The translations under genes were made by a program, and so were the position numbers. Shown here piece by piece: positions 45,560 to 54,611 of a stretch of DNA of 64,000 bases. The DNA is from CAZJBS01 sp964544475 (GTDB lineage: Bacteria; CLD3; SB21): NCBI GenBank assembly GCA_964544475.1, contig CAZJBS010000001.1, positions 1 through 64,000 on the forward strand. Direction: 5' to 3'. How positions within the stretch are numbered: the first letter of the stretch is position 1; each line of letters begins with the position of its first letter. The notes under the pieces are model-generated. The model saw only the letters and a program-made list of their open reading frames with translations. It searched no databases and had not been told where the DNA came from.

Positions 45560-46320
45560 ACCCGATGGAATCGGACACGACGATGCATTTGCTTCGGCCG
45601 GTGTGGTCTCACCAGCATGGCGCCTACATCACTCTGCTTACGAGTTGGTTAATTGGAACCATGTTGAGCTCTTCAGTCGGCTTGATTCACGCCGTGATTC
45701 TGATGACACTGATGGCCGGATTCAACGGCATCGAATTATTTCAGGAGTACCTGAAGAAAAAAATGCTGACGTCCCGACAGAAGCGGATATGGGCCGTGGT
45801 CTACGGTGTGATCACCGGCGCCGGGATTCCCGCCATATGGTGGTCGACGGAAACCGCCACCTTTGTGCTGCCCGTGCTTTTGTTGTCCGGCTTCGTTTTC
45901 ATAGGACTCAGTCTGCGCCGAAAGCAGAAGTCCATTGCGGCCGAATTGCTCGCCTTTGCCAATCTCAGTCTGGCTGGTTTGCTTGCTTTCGATCCGCTGA
46001 CGAGTCCCGGCGAGCATTTTCTGCACTTGTGGCTGCTGTTGTTTTGCTACTTCGGCGTATCGGTGTTTCTTGTGAAAGCACGGTTCGGAAAAGTATCCGC
46101 GTTGGAGATCCTGTCCTATGTAGTGATTTGCACGGGCTCCATCCTGTGGACCGTGGATTGGAGAGACGGCGTGATACTGGTGCTGGCTTTCATGTCCATC
46201 AAGGCATTGTCGGTGCTGCTGGCGGCCGGGTGGTATCGTCGGCTGTCCATTCGAACGATCGGTTTCATGGAACTTGGTTCCTGCCTTCTGGTGGTGGCTT
46301 TCCTGAACCGGGGATGGTGA
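45556..46320 (+). CDS. YwiC-like membrane protein
   Basis: This 254-residue protein has about eight hydrophobic helices and begins with the HQHGAYITLLTSW block of YwiC-like proteins. In Bacillus subtilis ywiC sits beside narK and fnr, so the family tracks nitrate and denitrification genes, but its biochemical role is unknown. It is coupled to ctaA by the ATGA overlap at 45556-45559. Confidence 0.75.
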   Translation: MNPMESDTTMHLLRPVWSHQHGAYITLLTSWLIGTMLSSSVGLIHAVILMTLMAGFNGIELFQEYLKKKMLTSRQKRIWAVVYGVITGAGIPAIWWSTETATFVLPVLLLSGFVFIGLSLRRKQKSIAAELLAFANLSLAGLLAFDPLTSPGEHFLHLWLLLFCYFGVSVFLVKARFGKVSALEILSYVVICTGSILWTVDWRDGVILVLAFMSIKALSVLLAAGWYRRLSIRTIGFMELGSCLLVVAFLNRGW

Positions 46321-46390
46321 TCATGATTAATCTTCTGTATAGAGATTTTCCACGAATCCGGAACCGGGCGAACTAAACGAGAACTCCATC

Positions 46391-47767
46391 ATGCATCACA
46401 AGATTATTATTGAGCCATTCAAGATTAAGACGGTCGAGCCATTGTACATGAGCACGGAGGAAGAGCGCAGAAACTGGCTCGCCGAGGCGCATTTCAATCC
46501 ATTTCTGCTGAAATCCCATCAGGTGATCATCGACCTTTTGACGGACAGCGGCACGTCCGCCATGAGTATTCACCAATGGGCGGCGATCATGGCCGGTGAT
46601 GAATCCTACGCGGGCGCTTCGAGTTGGGAAAGACTGGAAGGGGTCATTCACGACCTGACCGGTTATCCGCATGTGCTGCCCACGCATCAGGGGAGGGCCG
46701 CGGAACGCATTCTGTACGGGTATCTGGGCGGCAAGGGCAAGGTATTTTTTTCGAACACACATTTTGATACGACGCGGGCGAACATCGAGTTCGGTGGCGC
46801 CACGGCGATCGACTGCCCGATTGAAGAGGCTCTGCATCCGTCGCTGGACCATCCATTCAAAGGCAATCTGGACGTAAAACGACTGGCCAGGCTGATTCAG
46901 GAATACGGTCCAAAGAATGTCGGCGCCGTGATTCTGACGGTCACCAACAACACCGGGGGCGGCCAACCGGTCAGCATGGAAAACGCGAAACAGGTGAGCG
47001 CTCTTTGCCGCGAACACGGTGTGCTTTTTATCATTGATGCCTGTCGCGTGGCGGAAAACGCCTATTTTATTCATCACCGGGAAAAAGGCTACGACCAGAT
47101 GACCTACAAACAAATCGCCCGGGAGATGTTTTCGCTAGCGGACGGCTGCGTGATGAGCGCCAAGAAGGACGGGCTGGTCAATATCGGCGGTTTTCTGGCG
47201 TTGCGCGATCACGCGATGGCCGAAGCCTGCACGAATCTTCTTATTATCACAGAGGGGTTTACGACGTATGGAGGTCTGGCCGGGCGCGACATGGATGCGA
47301 TGGCGGTCGGGCTGGAGGAAGTCTTTGAACCGGACTATCTGAAGTACCGCATTCGCAGTACGACGTACCTGGGTGAACGTATCAGCGCGATGGGTGTGCC
47401 GATCATGCTGCCGGTGGGCGGTCATGCGGTGTATGTCGATTCCAAAGCGCTTTATCCCCACATTCCGGTCGATCGTTATCCCGGTCAGGCGCTGGTTTGC
47501 GAATTGTACACCAAAGGCGGTATTCGCTGTGTGGAGGTCGGCTCGGTAATGTTTGGCAAATATGACGAAAAGGGAAAGCTGATCCCGGCGTCGATGGAAT
47601 TGGTACGGTTGGCCATGCCGCGGCGTGTATACACGCAAAGTCACGTGGACTACATTATCGAAGTGTTCCAGGAAATTCTGAATACCCGCGAGCAGGCCAG
47701 AGGAGTGCGAATTACGTACGAACCGAAATTCCTGCGTCATTTCACGGTTCATTTTGCCTTATCATGA
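46391..47767 (+). CDS. tnaA: Tryptophanase-family PLP beta-eliminating lyase
   Basis: This 458-residue fold-type I PLP enzyme has its PLP Lys at 259 (SAKKDGLV), DACRVAENAYF for the PLP ring, and FDTTRANIE. It aligns along its length with E. coli tryptophanase, including VEVGS (not the ME(R)G of tyrosine phenol-lyase) and LRHFT with the tryptophanase His (His450). The expected reaction is tryptophan to indole, pyruvate and ammonia; the family also splits cysteine to sulfide. The gene lies inside the nos operon, 70 bp after ywiC-like, and its stop overlaps the nosD start (ATGA at 47764-47767). See the finding on a possible sulfide source for the CuZ cluster. Confidence 0.93.
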   Translation: MHHKIIIEPFKIKTVEPLYMSTEEERRNWLAEAHFNPFLLKSHQVIIDLLTDSGTSAMSIHQWAAIMAGDESYAGASSWERLEGVIHDLTGYPHVLPTHQGRAAERILYGYLGGKGKVFFSNTHFDTTRANIEFGGATAIDCPIEEALHPSLDHPFKGNLDVKRLARLIQEYGPKNVGAVILTVTNNTGGGQPVSMENAKQVSALCREHGVLFIIDACRVAENAYFIHHREKGYDQMTYKQIAREMFSLADGCVMSAKKDGLVNIGGFLALRDHAMAEACTNLLIITEGFTTYGGLAGRDMDAMAVGLEEVFEPDYLKYRIRSTTYLGERISAMGVPIMLPVGGHAVYVDSKALYPHIPVDRYPGQALVCELYTKGGIRCVEVGSVMFGKYDEKGKLIPASMELVRLAMPRRVYTQSHVDYIIEVFQEILNTREQARGVRITYEPKFLRHFTVHFALS

Positions 47768-49035
47768 TGAAGTCATTCCGCGCACACCCCTTGGGGTACT
47801 ATTCGACCGGCGTATTCGTCATACAATTATGGCTGTGGCCGGTGTTGCACGCGGCCGAGCGGCATGTCGGCGCGGGCAAAGACTTCAAAACCATCCGCGC
47901 GGCCCTGGCCGCGGCCGTCGATGGCGATCGGATCGTCATTCATGGCGGAAGCTATCGTGAAGGTAATATCCTGGTTGACAAGCGGGTGACCATCGAAGGC
48001 GTGGACTGGCCGGAGATCGACGGCGAGGGACGGAGCGAAGTGTGGACGCTCACCGTTTCCGGTACCGTGATTCGGCGCTTGACCGTCAGGAACAGCGGCG
48101 TCAGTTACATACAGGAAAATGCCGCCATCAAAATCAAGGAAGCCGACGGGTGCGAAATTGCGGATAATCGCCTGGAAAATAATTTTTTCGCCATTTATCT
48201 CAGCAAATCTCACGGATGCGTGGTGCGCGGCAACGTGATTCTCGGCACGGGCCAGCGGGAATCCAATACCGGCAACGGCATTCATTTATGGTCCAGCAAT
48301 GACACGGTGATTGAAGACAACCGTGTCGAGGGGCACCGCGACGGTATTTATTTCGAATTTGCACGACGCGGGACCATTCGCCACAACGTCAGCCGGCGCA
48401 ACCTGCGTTACGGTTTGCATTTCATGTTTTCAGACAGCTGTGACTATTCCAAGAATACGTTCACCCACAACAGCGCCGGCGTGGCCGTCATGTATTCGCG
48501 ACACGTGACCATGATAGAAAACGTATTTGAAGACAACTGGGGATCGGCATCCTACGGCATTTTGTTGAAGGACATTTCCGACAGCCGTCTCGAAAGAAAT
48601 GTGTTTCGCCACAATACGGTTGGCGTGTATTCGGAAGGTTGCGTACGCCTGCAAATCCGCCACAACGATATGGAAGGCAATGGCTGGGCGGTCAAGATCA
48701 TGGCGAACTCGACAGACAACGTTTTCCAGTACAATAATTTCCTGGGCAATGCGTTCGACGTTTCCACGAACAGCCGAAGGAACCCAAACACGTTCCGTGG
48801 CAACCATTGGAGCAGTTACGCGGGATATGATCTGAAGAAGGACGGGATCGGCGATGTGCCTTTCCGGCCCGTCCGTCTTTTTTCGTTGATGGTGGACCAA
48901 TACCCGGCCAGCCTGATTTTGCTGCGTTGTTTTTTTGTGGAGTTGCTGGACGTGGCGGAGCGGGTCTTTCCGATGCTGACGCCGGAAACCCTGATTGATG
49001 AGGAACCCCATTTGAAACCGGTGCCCCATGTCTGA
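47764..49035 (+). CDS. nosD: NosD, periplasmic beta-helix protein
   Basis: This 423-residue exported right-handed beta-helix has many NxF/NxI turns (NTFTHNSAGVAVMYS, NVFRHNTVGVYSEG) and a signal sequence (VFVIQLWLWPVLHAAE). NosD is part of the NosDFY complex that matures the copper sites of NosZ, probably passing Cu from NosL. The C-terminus contains the usual hydrophobic tail region (SLILLRCFFVELL). It is translationally coupled to the lyase upstream and overlaps nosF by 8 nt (49028-49035). Confidence 0.93.
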   Translation: MMKSFRAHPLGYYSTGVFVIQLWLWPVLHAAERHVGAGKDFKTIRAALAAAVDGDRIVIHGGSYREGNILVDKRVTIEGVDWPEIDGEGRSEVWTLTVSGTVIRRLTVRNSGVSYIQENAAIKIKEADGCEIADNRLENNFFAIYLSKSHGCVVRGNVILGTGQRESNTGNGIHLWSSNDTVIEDNRVEGHRDGIYFEFARRGTIRHNVSRRNLRYGLHFMFSDSCDYSKNTFTHNSAGVAVMYSRHVTMIENVFEDNWGSASYGILLKDISDSRLERNVFRHNTVGVYSEGCVRLQIRHNDMEGNGWAVKIMANSTDNVFQYNNFLGNAFDVSTNSRRNPNTFRGNHWSSYAGYDLKKDGIGDVPFRPVRLFSLMVDQYPASLILLRCFFVELLDVAERVFPMLTPETLIDEEPHLKPVPHV

Positions 49036-49771
49036 TGGCGCGATTGACATACGCGGCCTGCATAAGAGCTTTGGCCGGCAGGAAGTGCTGAAGGGCATTC
49101 AATTGACGATTCGTCCGGGTTTGGTGACCGCTGTCGTCGGACACAACGGCGCGGGCAAGACGACGTTGATCAAGTCCATTTTAGGTTTGGTAAAGCCGGA
49201 CCGCGGGGAAATACTCGTGCAAGGCCGTCCCATTGGCAACAATGCCTCCTACCGCCGTCATATCGGTTACATGCCTCAGGCCGCCCGATTCCCGGAAAAT
49301 CTTTGCTTGCGGGAATGGCTGAGCATGTTGAAAGACGTGCGGAAGGATTGTCCGGTCCTGGATGAGGAATTGTACGAACCGTTGGGATTGACCAGAGAAA
49401 TGGACAAACCTTTCAAAGCCCTGTCGGGCGGCACACGGCAGAAAGCGGCAGCGTTGGTCGCCATGCTCTTCAATCCGGATATTCTCATCCTGGACGAGCC
49501 GACGGCGGGACTGGATCCCGTGGCGAGCGTCGTGTTCAAAGACAAGATCATCAGCCAGAAGCAAAAGGGCCGCACGATCGTTTTGACTTCGCACGTCATC
49601 AGCGACCTCGAGGAACTTGCCGACCATGTCGTATTTCTCGTCGAAGGGGTCGTTCATTACGAGGGCAGCGTCACGGCGATTCTGGAAAAATTCAGAAGCC
49701 GAAATCTCGAACGGGCGATGGCGCAAATGATCAAAGGCATTGAAGTGTGGACGGCACTGCAAAAATCCTGA
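49028..49771 (+). CDS. nosF: NosF, ABC transporter ATPase
   Basis: This 247-residue ATPase has Walker A GHNGAGKTTL, the signature LSGGTRQKAA, Walker B ILILDEPTAGLD and the switch His in LTSHVISDLEE. It powers the NosDFY complex. It overlaps nosD by 8 nt at its start, and nosY begins 25 nt before its stop. Confidence 0.96.
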   Translation: MSDGAIDIRGLHKSFGRQEVLKGIQLTIRPGLVTAVVGHNGAGKTTLIKSILGLVKPDRGEILVQGRPIGNNASYRRHIGYMPQAARFPENLCLREWLSMLKDVRKDCPVLDEELYEPLGLTREMDKPFKALSGGTRQKAAALVAMLFNPDILILDEPTAGLDPVASVVFKDKIISQKQKGRTIVLTSHVISDLEELADHVVFLVEGVVHYEGSVTAILEKFRSRNLERAMAQMIKGIEVWTALQKS

Positions 49772-50529
49772 AATATGGAATACGGGATATCCTGCGAAGC
49801 CGCTGGATCATCGGGTATGGTGTGTTCTTTCTGGTCCTGACCCACGTGCTTTTCCAGTTTGGCGGCTCGGATGCACGCGTGATCTCAAGCCTGATGAATG
49901 TGGTCTTTATTCTCGTGCCACTCGTTTGCATTTTGTTCGGCACGATGTATTTGTATCAATCGCGTGAATTCATTGAATTGTTATTGTGCCAGCCCGTACC
50001 GCGACGAGCCATTTTTTTCGGGCTCTATATCGGGTTGGTCGTTCCTCTGGCGGTGTGTTTCGCCGCCGGCGTTGGGGCCCCCTTTTGGTTGTTCGGCTTT
50101 ACCCAAGGCGGTGTTCTGCTTACGTTGATGATTTCCGGCGTCGCTCTGACGTTGGTGTTTACGGGCCTTGCCGTTTGGATCGTAACCGCGCAGGATGATC
50201 GCGCCAGGGGCTTTGGAATGGCCCTCGTTATCTGGTTTTTCCTGGCGGTCGTCTATGACGGCCTTATTCTGCTGGTCGTGTATGCGTTCGGTGATTACCC
50301 GATCGAGTATCCGGTGATAGGGTTGACTATGCTCAATCCGGTCGATCTGGTTCGTATACTGATGCTGACCAAACTCGACGTGGCCGCCATGCTGGGTTAC
50401 ACAGGGGCGGTGTTCACACAATTTTTCGGACAGGCTACCGGGGCATGGGTGACGGGTGGTACGTTGGTGGCCTGGAGTGTCGTTCCATGTCTGCTTGCTC
50501 TTCGACAATTCATGCGAAGGGATTTTTGA
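49747..50529 (+). CDS. nosY: NosY, ABC transporter permease
   Basis: This 260-residue six-helix permease is a partner of NosF. It starts at GTG 49747, inside the end of nosF, a common form of coupling for ABC pairs. The family fit comes from ILKYGIRDILRSRWIIGYG at the N-terminus and the succession of long hydrophobic helices. Confidence 0.93.
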   Translation: MDGTAKILKYGIRDILRSRWIIGYGVFFLVLTHVLFQFGGSDARVISSLMNVVFILVPLVCILFGTMYLYQSREFIELLLCQPVPRRAIFFGLYIGLVVPLAVCFAAGVGAPFWLFGFTQGGVLLTLMISGVALTLVFTGLAVWIVTAQDDRARGFGMALVIWFFLAVVYDGLILLVVYAFGDYPIEYPVIGLTMLNPVDLVRILMLTKLDVAAMLGYTGAVFTQFFGQATGAWVTGGTLVAWSVVPCLLALRQFMRRDF

Positions 50530-50532
50530 GCC

Positions 50533-50895
50533 ATGCCGAGTGGAATCAGGAAAATCGTCAGTCTGCTTCTGATTGCCAATATCGCCGGCCTGTGGGTCGC
50601 AGATTTGCATTTAGTCAATGAAGACACGTGCCAGATCCACAAGAACTGCTGTTGTCCGGCCGATCGTTGCACATGCCAGCATGAAGAGACGTTCCCTATC
50701 GACGCATGCGCCGTCAGTGAATGGGAATGCGAATCCGTGCCGGTGGCCGGATTGAGTTTTTTGCTGGGGTTCGCTCTGCCAAACGCCTGTCCAACCGATC
50801 CGTCGCACGCCGTCAACATGGTAAACTGGTTTCCTCCAATTCCTGTCTCCAACTCACCCATCCCTTTCGACGTTTTTCGACCGCCACAAACCTGA
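50533..50895 (+). CDS. Cys-rich exported protein of the nos operon
   Basis: This 120-residue protein has an N-terminal hydrophobic segment (IVSLLLIANIAGLWVA) and then a compact Cys/His cluster CQIHKNCCCPADRCTCQHEE, a few further Cys, and a Pro-rich tail. I do not recognise a family. Three consecutive Cys and CxC spacing with nearby His suggest metal binding, and the position 3 nt after nosY suggests copper. Confidence 0.65.
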   Translation: MPSGIRKIVSLLLIANIAGLWVADLHLVNEDTCQIHKNCCCPADRCTCQHEETFPIDACAVSEWECESVPVAGLSFLLGFALPNACPTDPSHAVNMVNWFPPIPVSNSPIPFDVFRPPQT

Positions 50896-50972
50896 CGCAC
50901 CAACTTGTTGCCGGACGCAACCTTGCGGACCGGCTCAATGGTCAGCATCCATTCTGAAAAAAGGAGTGTGTC

Positions 50973-51776
50973 ATGTTTCTTAGAAGGACAAGTGCATTCG
51001 TTCTTATGATCGGTCTTGCCGTCGCCTGTGGTTTTGTCGGCTGTTCGGATGATGACAAGAAGAATGCCATGGAGTTTCTGAAAATCGGTGAAGTCGTTTC
51101 GACGGAAGCCGAAACCGTCGTTTCCTTGTGGGCTGACGACAGCATCAGGGTGGGTTACAACAAACTGTATCTGAAGTTGGAAGGTACGGACCACACCGAA
51201 GTGGATGATGCGCATATTCAGGTGAGTCCGGTGATGCACATGACCGACATGGGCATGATGCACGCGTGCCCCTATTCCCAACCATCGGAAGACCTGGTGA
51301 ACGGCATGTTTCCATTCTACGCCGTATTTCAGATGGCCAGCTACGATTCGGGCCATTGGATGCTGGGTGTGGATTTCCACAATCACCACAATGACAAAGA
51401 GGGCGAAGTGGAGTTTGAAATTCCCGTCATGTCGTCGGCTCTCGTAAAAATGCCGATGGTCAACGGAGCCACCTACATTATTGCCCTGGTGGATCCTGCG
51501 GCGCCCGTGGTTGGGCTCAACGACATTACTTTTGCCATCTTCAAAAAAGAGAGTATGATGTCGTTTCCTGCGGTCGACGGTTTTGCGTTAACCATGGTGC
51601 CCACGATGCCGTCCATGGGGCATGGTTCAACGAACAACGTGGACCCCGTCGGTGTGGGTGGCGGCATGTATGAAGGCACGGTGAATTACAGTATGACCGG
51701 TGACTGGCGGATCGATCTGGATGGCGTCAAAGACACCGTCTCCTTTTCAACCTATTTTGAGGTGAATGTAAAATAG
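50973..51776 (+). CDS. His/Met-rich lipoprotein with two YtkA/FixH-like domains
   Basis: This 267-residue lipoprotein (lipobox GFVGC) has two similar beta domains. The first carries PVMHMTDMGMMHACPYSQP and SGHWMLGVDFHNHHND; the second ends with MGGG-like PTMPSMGHGSTNN and the GVGGGMYEG turn. The Met/His-rich loops are typical of copper-binding YtkA/FixH-like domains. In the nos operon it probably holds or passes copper in the periplasm between the outer-membrane receptor and NosL/NosD. AAGGAG precedes the ATG. Confidence 0.78.
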   Translation: MFLRRTSAFVLMIGLAVACGFVGCSDDDKKNAMEFLKIGEVVSTEAETVVSLWADDSIRVGYNKLYLKLEGTDHTEVDDAHIQVSPVMHMTDMGMMHACPYSQPSEDLVNGMFPFYAVFQMASYDSGHWMLGVDFHNHHNDKEGEVEFEIPVMSSALVKMPMVNGATYIIALVDPAAPVVGLNDITFAIFKKESMMSFPAVDGFALTMVPTMPSMGHGSTNNVDPVGVGGGMYEGTVNYSMTGDWRIDLDGVKDTVSFSTYFEVNVK

Positions 51777-51802
51777 CATGAACGCCCTCTTCCTCTCGGA
51801 AG

Positions 51803-51845
51803 GGGGCATGGGGCTGTCCGCCGAATAGGGATGGCCCCATGCCCC
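51803..51845. promoter_or_regulatory. 12-bp perfect hairpin before the TonB receptor
   Basis: GGGGCATGGGGC (51803-51814) pairs perfectly with GCCCCATGCCCC (51834-51845) over a 19-nt loop, 28 bp before the receptor ATG. No T-run follows, so it is not a standard terminator; it could control read-through or translation of the receptor. Confidence 0.5.
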
Positions 51846-51873
51846 AGGCGTCCTGTAACGAAAGTTCGAGCGT

Positions 51874-54060
51874 ATGAATAAGCTACTACAAATGGCCGTA
51901 TGCGTTTTTTTCATAAGCCTATCGCTGCCGGCACAGGAAATGACGATTCGAGGCCTCGTGGCGGATGCGCAAAGCGGTGAACCGCTGATCGGTGTGAACA
52001 TTGTCATCTCAAACAGCAACAGGGGCGCCGTAACGGACGATTCCGGAAGATTTGTCATACCCATGGCGGGTGGCGCCGACCGGCTGCATTTTTCGCACGT
52101 GGGTTATGCGGATCGCGAAATGGCTGTTCCAGGATGTGTTGACCCATGGATGGTCGTTCGGATGTACGCCGTGGCCATTCCGCTCGCTGACGAAGTCGTG
52201 ATTTACGGCGAACGACAAAACGCCTGCCGGTGTGAAAAACGCTCGGACCTCAACGGGTTGATGAAGGAAGTGACGGGAGTCGACCAAATCGAGCGAGCCC
52301 ATTTTGCATCGGAACCCGTCATACGGGGCATGAGTACCGTGAGTACGACCATTGATGGCATGAAGGTGTTCGGTGCGTGCGTCGATCATATGGATCCGAT
52401 CAACGCCTATGTGGAAACCGAGAATCTGAAGTCGCTTGAAATTTCAAAGGGAGGATTTGATTTGTCCCATTCGGGTGTTTTTGGCGGCAGCGTGAATCTG
52501 GTCACGAACAAGCCCGAATTCGGGCAGCCCATAGCCGGTGAAGCGGAAATCGGATACGAATCCGTCAGCAGGTTGCGCCGTGGCCGGGCGATGGTTAATT
52601 TCTCCCATGACAACTGGGCGTGGCGGGGAACGATGTCGACAAAAAGATCCGGAGACATGACCGCCGGCAACGGCCAAAGAGTGGGTTCCTCCGGTTTCAG
52701 CAAAGACAATTTCAAAATCGATGTGGCGCGTCAAGCCGGCGATCACGAATTCTGCGCCTCGTTGATCGGCGACCATGCATGGGACATCGGATACCCTGCC
52801 ATGCTGATGGACGCACGGAAGACCATTTCGTATATCATGAGCGTGGATGACGATTGGAAACGTCCGGTCCGCGCCGTGGATCGGGCGACCATTCGGGTCT
52901 ATTTCAGTACGATCCGTCATTGGATGGATGACTACGACCGCGACGTCTCAGCGCGCAATGTCATGACGGGGATGTTCATGCCCATGTACGGTTCGACTCG
53001 CACTTTCGGCGCTCTCACCCGGTGGTACGTCTCTTCCGGAAACCACGCGACGGTTTATGCCGTCGATTACCACCATCTCGAAGCCTTTGCCGACATGGAC
53101 ATGATCAGTCAGCAACCCGGTGTATCACCGATGTATGTGGTGAATGTTGGTGACGCGCATGTGGATAATCTCTCGGTGGTTGCGGATCACACACGGCTGT
53201 GGCCCGGGCGGTGGTCGCTGAGGTGGGGAGGACGAGTGGAATTCTCGGCCAGAGGTTTGTCCAATCGCGATGGACGACGTGTGCTGGAAGGCGCCATCGG
53301 CCGGCATATTCATAACCGTGTTTTGGCGGGGGTCAATACCAGTGCCACGGTTCGCAAAGGGGTGACGGACGAGTCATCTATCACCCTGAAGCTGGCCCGC
53401 AACCAGCGAATGCCGTCTCATCTTGAGAACTTCGGATTTTACGTATACAACCTTGCCGACGGATTCTTTTACACCGGAAATCCGCGACTCAAACCGGAAA
53501 CGAGTTACCAGGCGGAGATCGGCGGTGAGTTGGAGCGGACGACCTGGCGGTCAGCGGTTGCCTTGCACTACACACACATCGAGAACATGATTCTTGGCGT
53601 GTTTCAATCTGAGACTTTCAAACAGTATGGAAACGTATCCAGGGCCAGAATGGCCGGCGTGGAATGGGAGAACCAGTGGAAGGCGACCAGCGCATTGAGC
53701 ATTGAGGGTGGATTGAGTCTGGTGTCTGGGCACAATGTGAGCCTTGACGAGCCTTTGCCGTTCGTGCCCCCGCTCAAAGGAAGGATAACGGCTTCCTATG
53801 GCAAAGATGCATGGTCTGCCCAGGCCGAGTGGGTGTGGGCGTCCTCGCAAAATCGCACAGCCCACAGAACCACGCTGGAGGACCGGACTCCGGGATATCA
53901 TGTCGTTCACGTGCGGGCGTCAAAGGACATCGGCAGACACGTGACATGCAAATTTGGGATTGAGAATGTGCTCGATCGACTCTATCATGACCACATGAGC
54001 GTCAATAATTTTCCGGCCCCGGGCAGGAACGCCTACGTGGCCGTGCTGGTGAAGTATTGA
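51874..54060 (+). CDS. nosA: TonB-dependent copper receptor, OprC/NosA-like
   Basis: This 728-residue outer-membrane receptor has a signal peptide (SLSLPAQ), a carboxypeptidase-regulatory-like domain (24-100), a plug (about 105-215) and a 22-strand barrel ending VAVLVKY. Cys169-x3-Met173 (CVDHM) and His349-x-Met351 (HWM) sit exactly where OprC of Pseudomonas aeruginosa has its copper ligands (Cys143, Met147, His323, Met325), with a constant offset of 26. NosA of P. stutzeri, named for its requirement in N2O reductase, is the same family. So this receptor should import copper for NosZ. It is preceded by a long hairpin and follows the His/Met-rich lipoprotein. Confidence 0.9.
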   Translation: MNKLLQMAVCVFFISLSLPAQEMTIRGLVADAQSGEPLIGVNIVISNSNRGAVTDDSGRFVIPMAGGADRLHFSHVGYADREMAVPGCVDPWMVVRMYAVAIPLADEVVIYGERQNACRCEKRSDLNGLMKEVTGVDQIERAHFASEPVIRGMSTVSTTIDGMKVFGACVDHMDPINAYVETENLKSLEISKGGFDLSHSGVFGGSVNLVTNKPEFGQPIAGEAEIGYESVSRLRRGRAMVNFSHDNWAWRGTMSTKRSGDMTAGNGQRVGSSGFSKDNFKIDVARQAGDHEFCASLIGDHAWDIGYPAMLMDARKTISYIMSVDDDWKRPVRAVDRATIRVYFSTIRHWMDDYDRDVSARNVMTGMFMPMYGSTRTFGALTRWYVSSGNHATVYAVDYHHLEAFADMDMISQQPGVSPMYVVNVGDAHVDNLSVVADHTRLWPGRWSLRWGGRVEFSARGLSNRDGRRVLEGAIGRHIHNRVLAGVNTSATVRKGVTDESSITLKLARNQRMPSHLENFGFYVYNLADGFFYTGNPRLKPETSYQAEIGGELERTTWRSAVALHYTHIENMILGVFQSETFKQYGNVSRARMAGVEWENQWKATSALSIEGGLSLVSGHNVSLDEPLPFVPPLKGRITASYGKDAWSAQAEWVWASSQNRTAHRTTLEDRTPGYHVVHVRASKDIGRHVTCKFGIENVLDRLYHDHMSVNNFPAPGRNAYVAVLVKY

Positions 54061-54152
54061 GTTGGGTTGAAAAAGTCCGGGTACCCCATTCCGCGCAGGT
54101 TGGTGCAGGCGGGTTTGCTTGTCTTTGTATTTCGCAGGGGCACCAATAACGT

Positions 54153-54566
54153 GTGATCATGCTGACCTTCTATTACATCAACGTTTTTCTTCATGTTTTT
54201 AGCGCCTGCGTCTGGATCGGGGGGCTGACCGCCATACTTGTAGACGAACGGCATGATGCCTGGATGCGATTCAGACCATGGGCTTGGTTTTCCTTGTTGA
54301 CATCGGTGGCCACGGGCATTCTCAATCTGATGGCCCGCGGATACGGCTGGAATGATGTGTGGAATGGCGTCTTGTGGAAGGGCGGATTTGGGGAAACCCT
54401 CGCGGTTAAGATGGTTCTCGTGACAACGCAGATTATCATTCTGATATTCATTGGGTATGCCAGAATAGCGGCGAACCGGCTCCCGGCCTTCATCAAGGCC
54501 TTGCTCATCGTCGGTGTGGCCATTATCATGTGTGCTGTTTTTTTGATACGCGGTCGACCGTGGTGA
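54153..54566 (+). CDS. CopD-like small membrane protein
   Basis: This 137-residue four-helix protein contains LHVFSACVWIGGLTAI, the His/Trp-Gly-Gly pattern of CopD- and DUF2269-like proteins associated with copper or haem in the membrane. The start is GTG 54153 or ATG 54159; neither is clear-cut. It lies 92 bp after the copper receptor and before two other small membrane proteins. Role inferred from pattern and context. Confidence 0.6.
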   Translation: MIMLTFYYINVFLHVFSACVWIGGLTAILVDERHDAWMRFRPWAWFSLLTSVATGILNLMARGYGWNDVWNGVLWKGGFGETLAVKMVLVTTQIIILIFIGYARIAANRLPAFIKALLIVGVAIIMCAVFLIRGRPW

Positions 54567-54611
54567 AGGAAATGCGGATTCCAACGGTCGATAATACATG
54601 TTGAGGCGATC

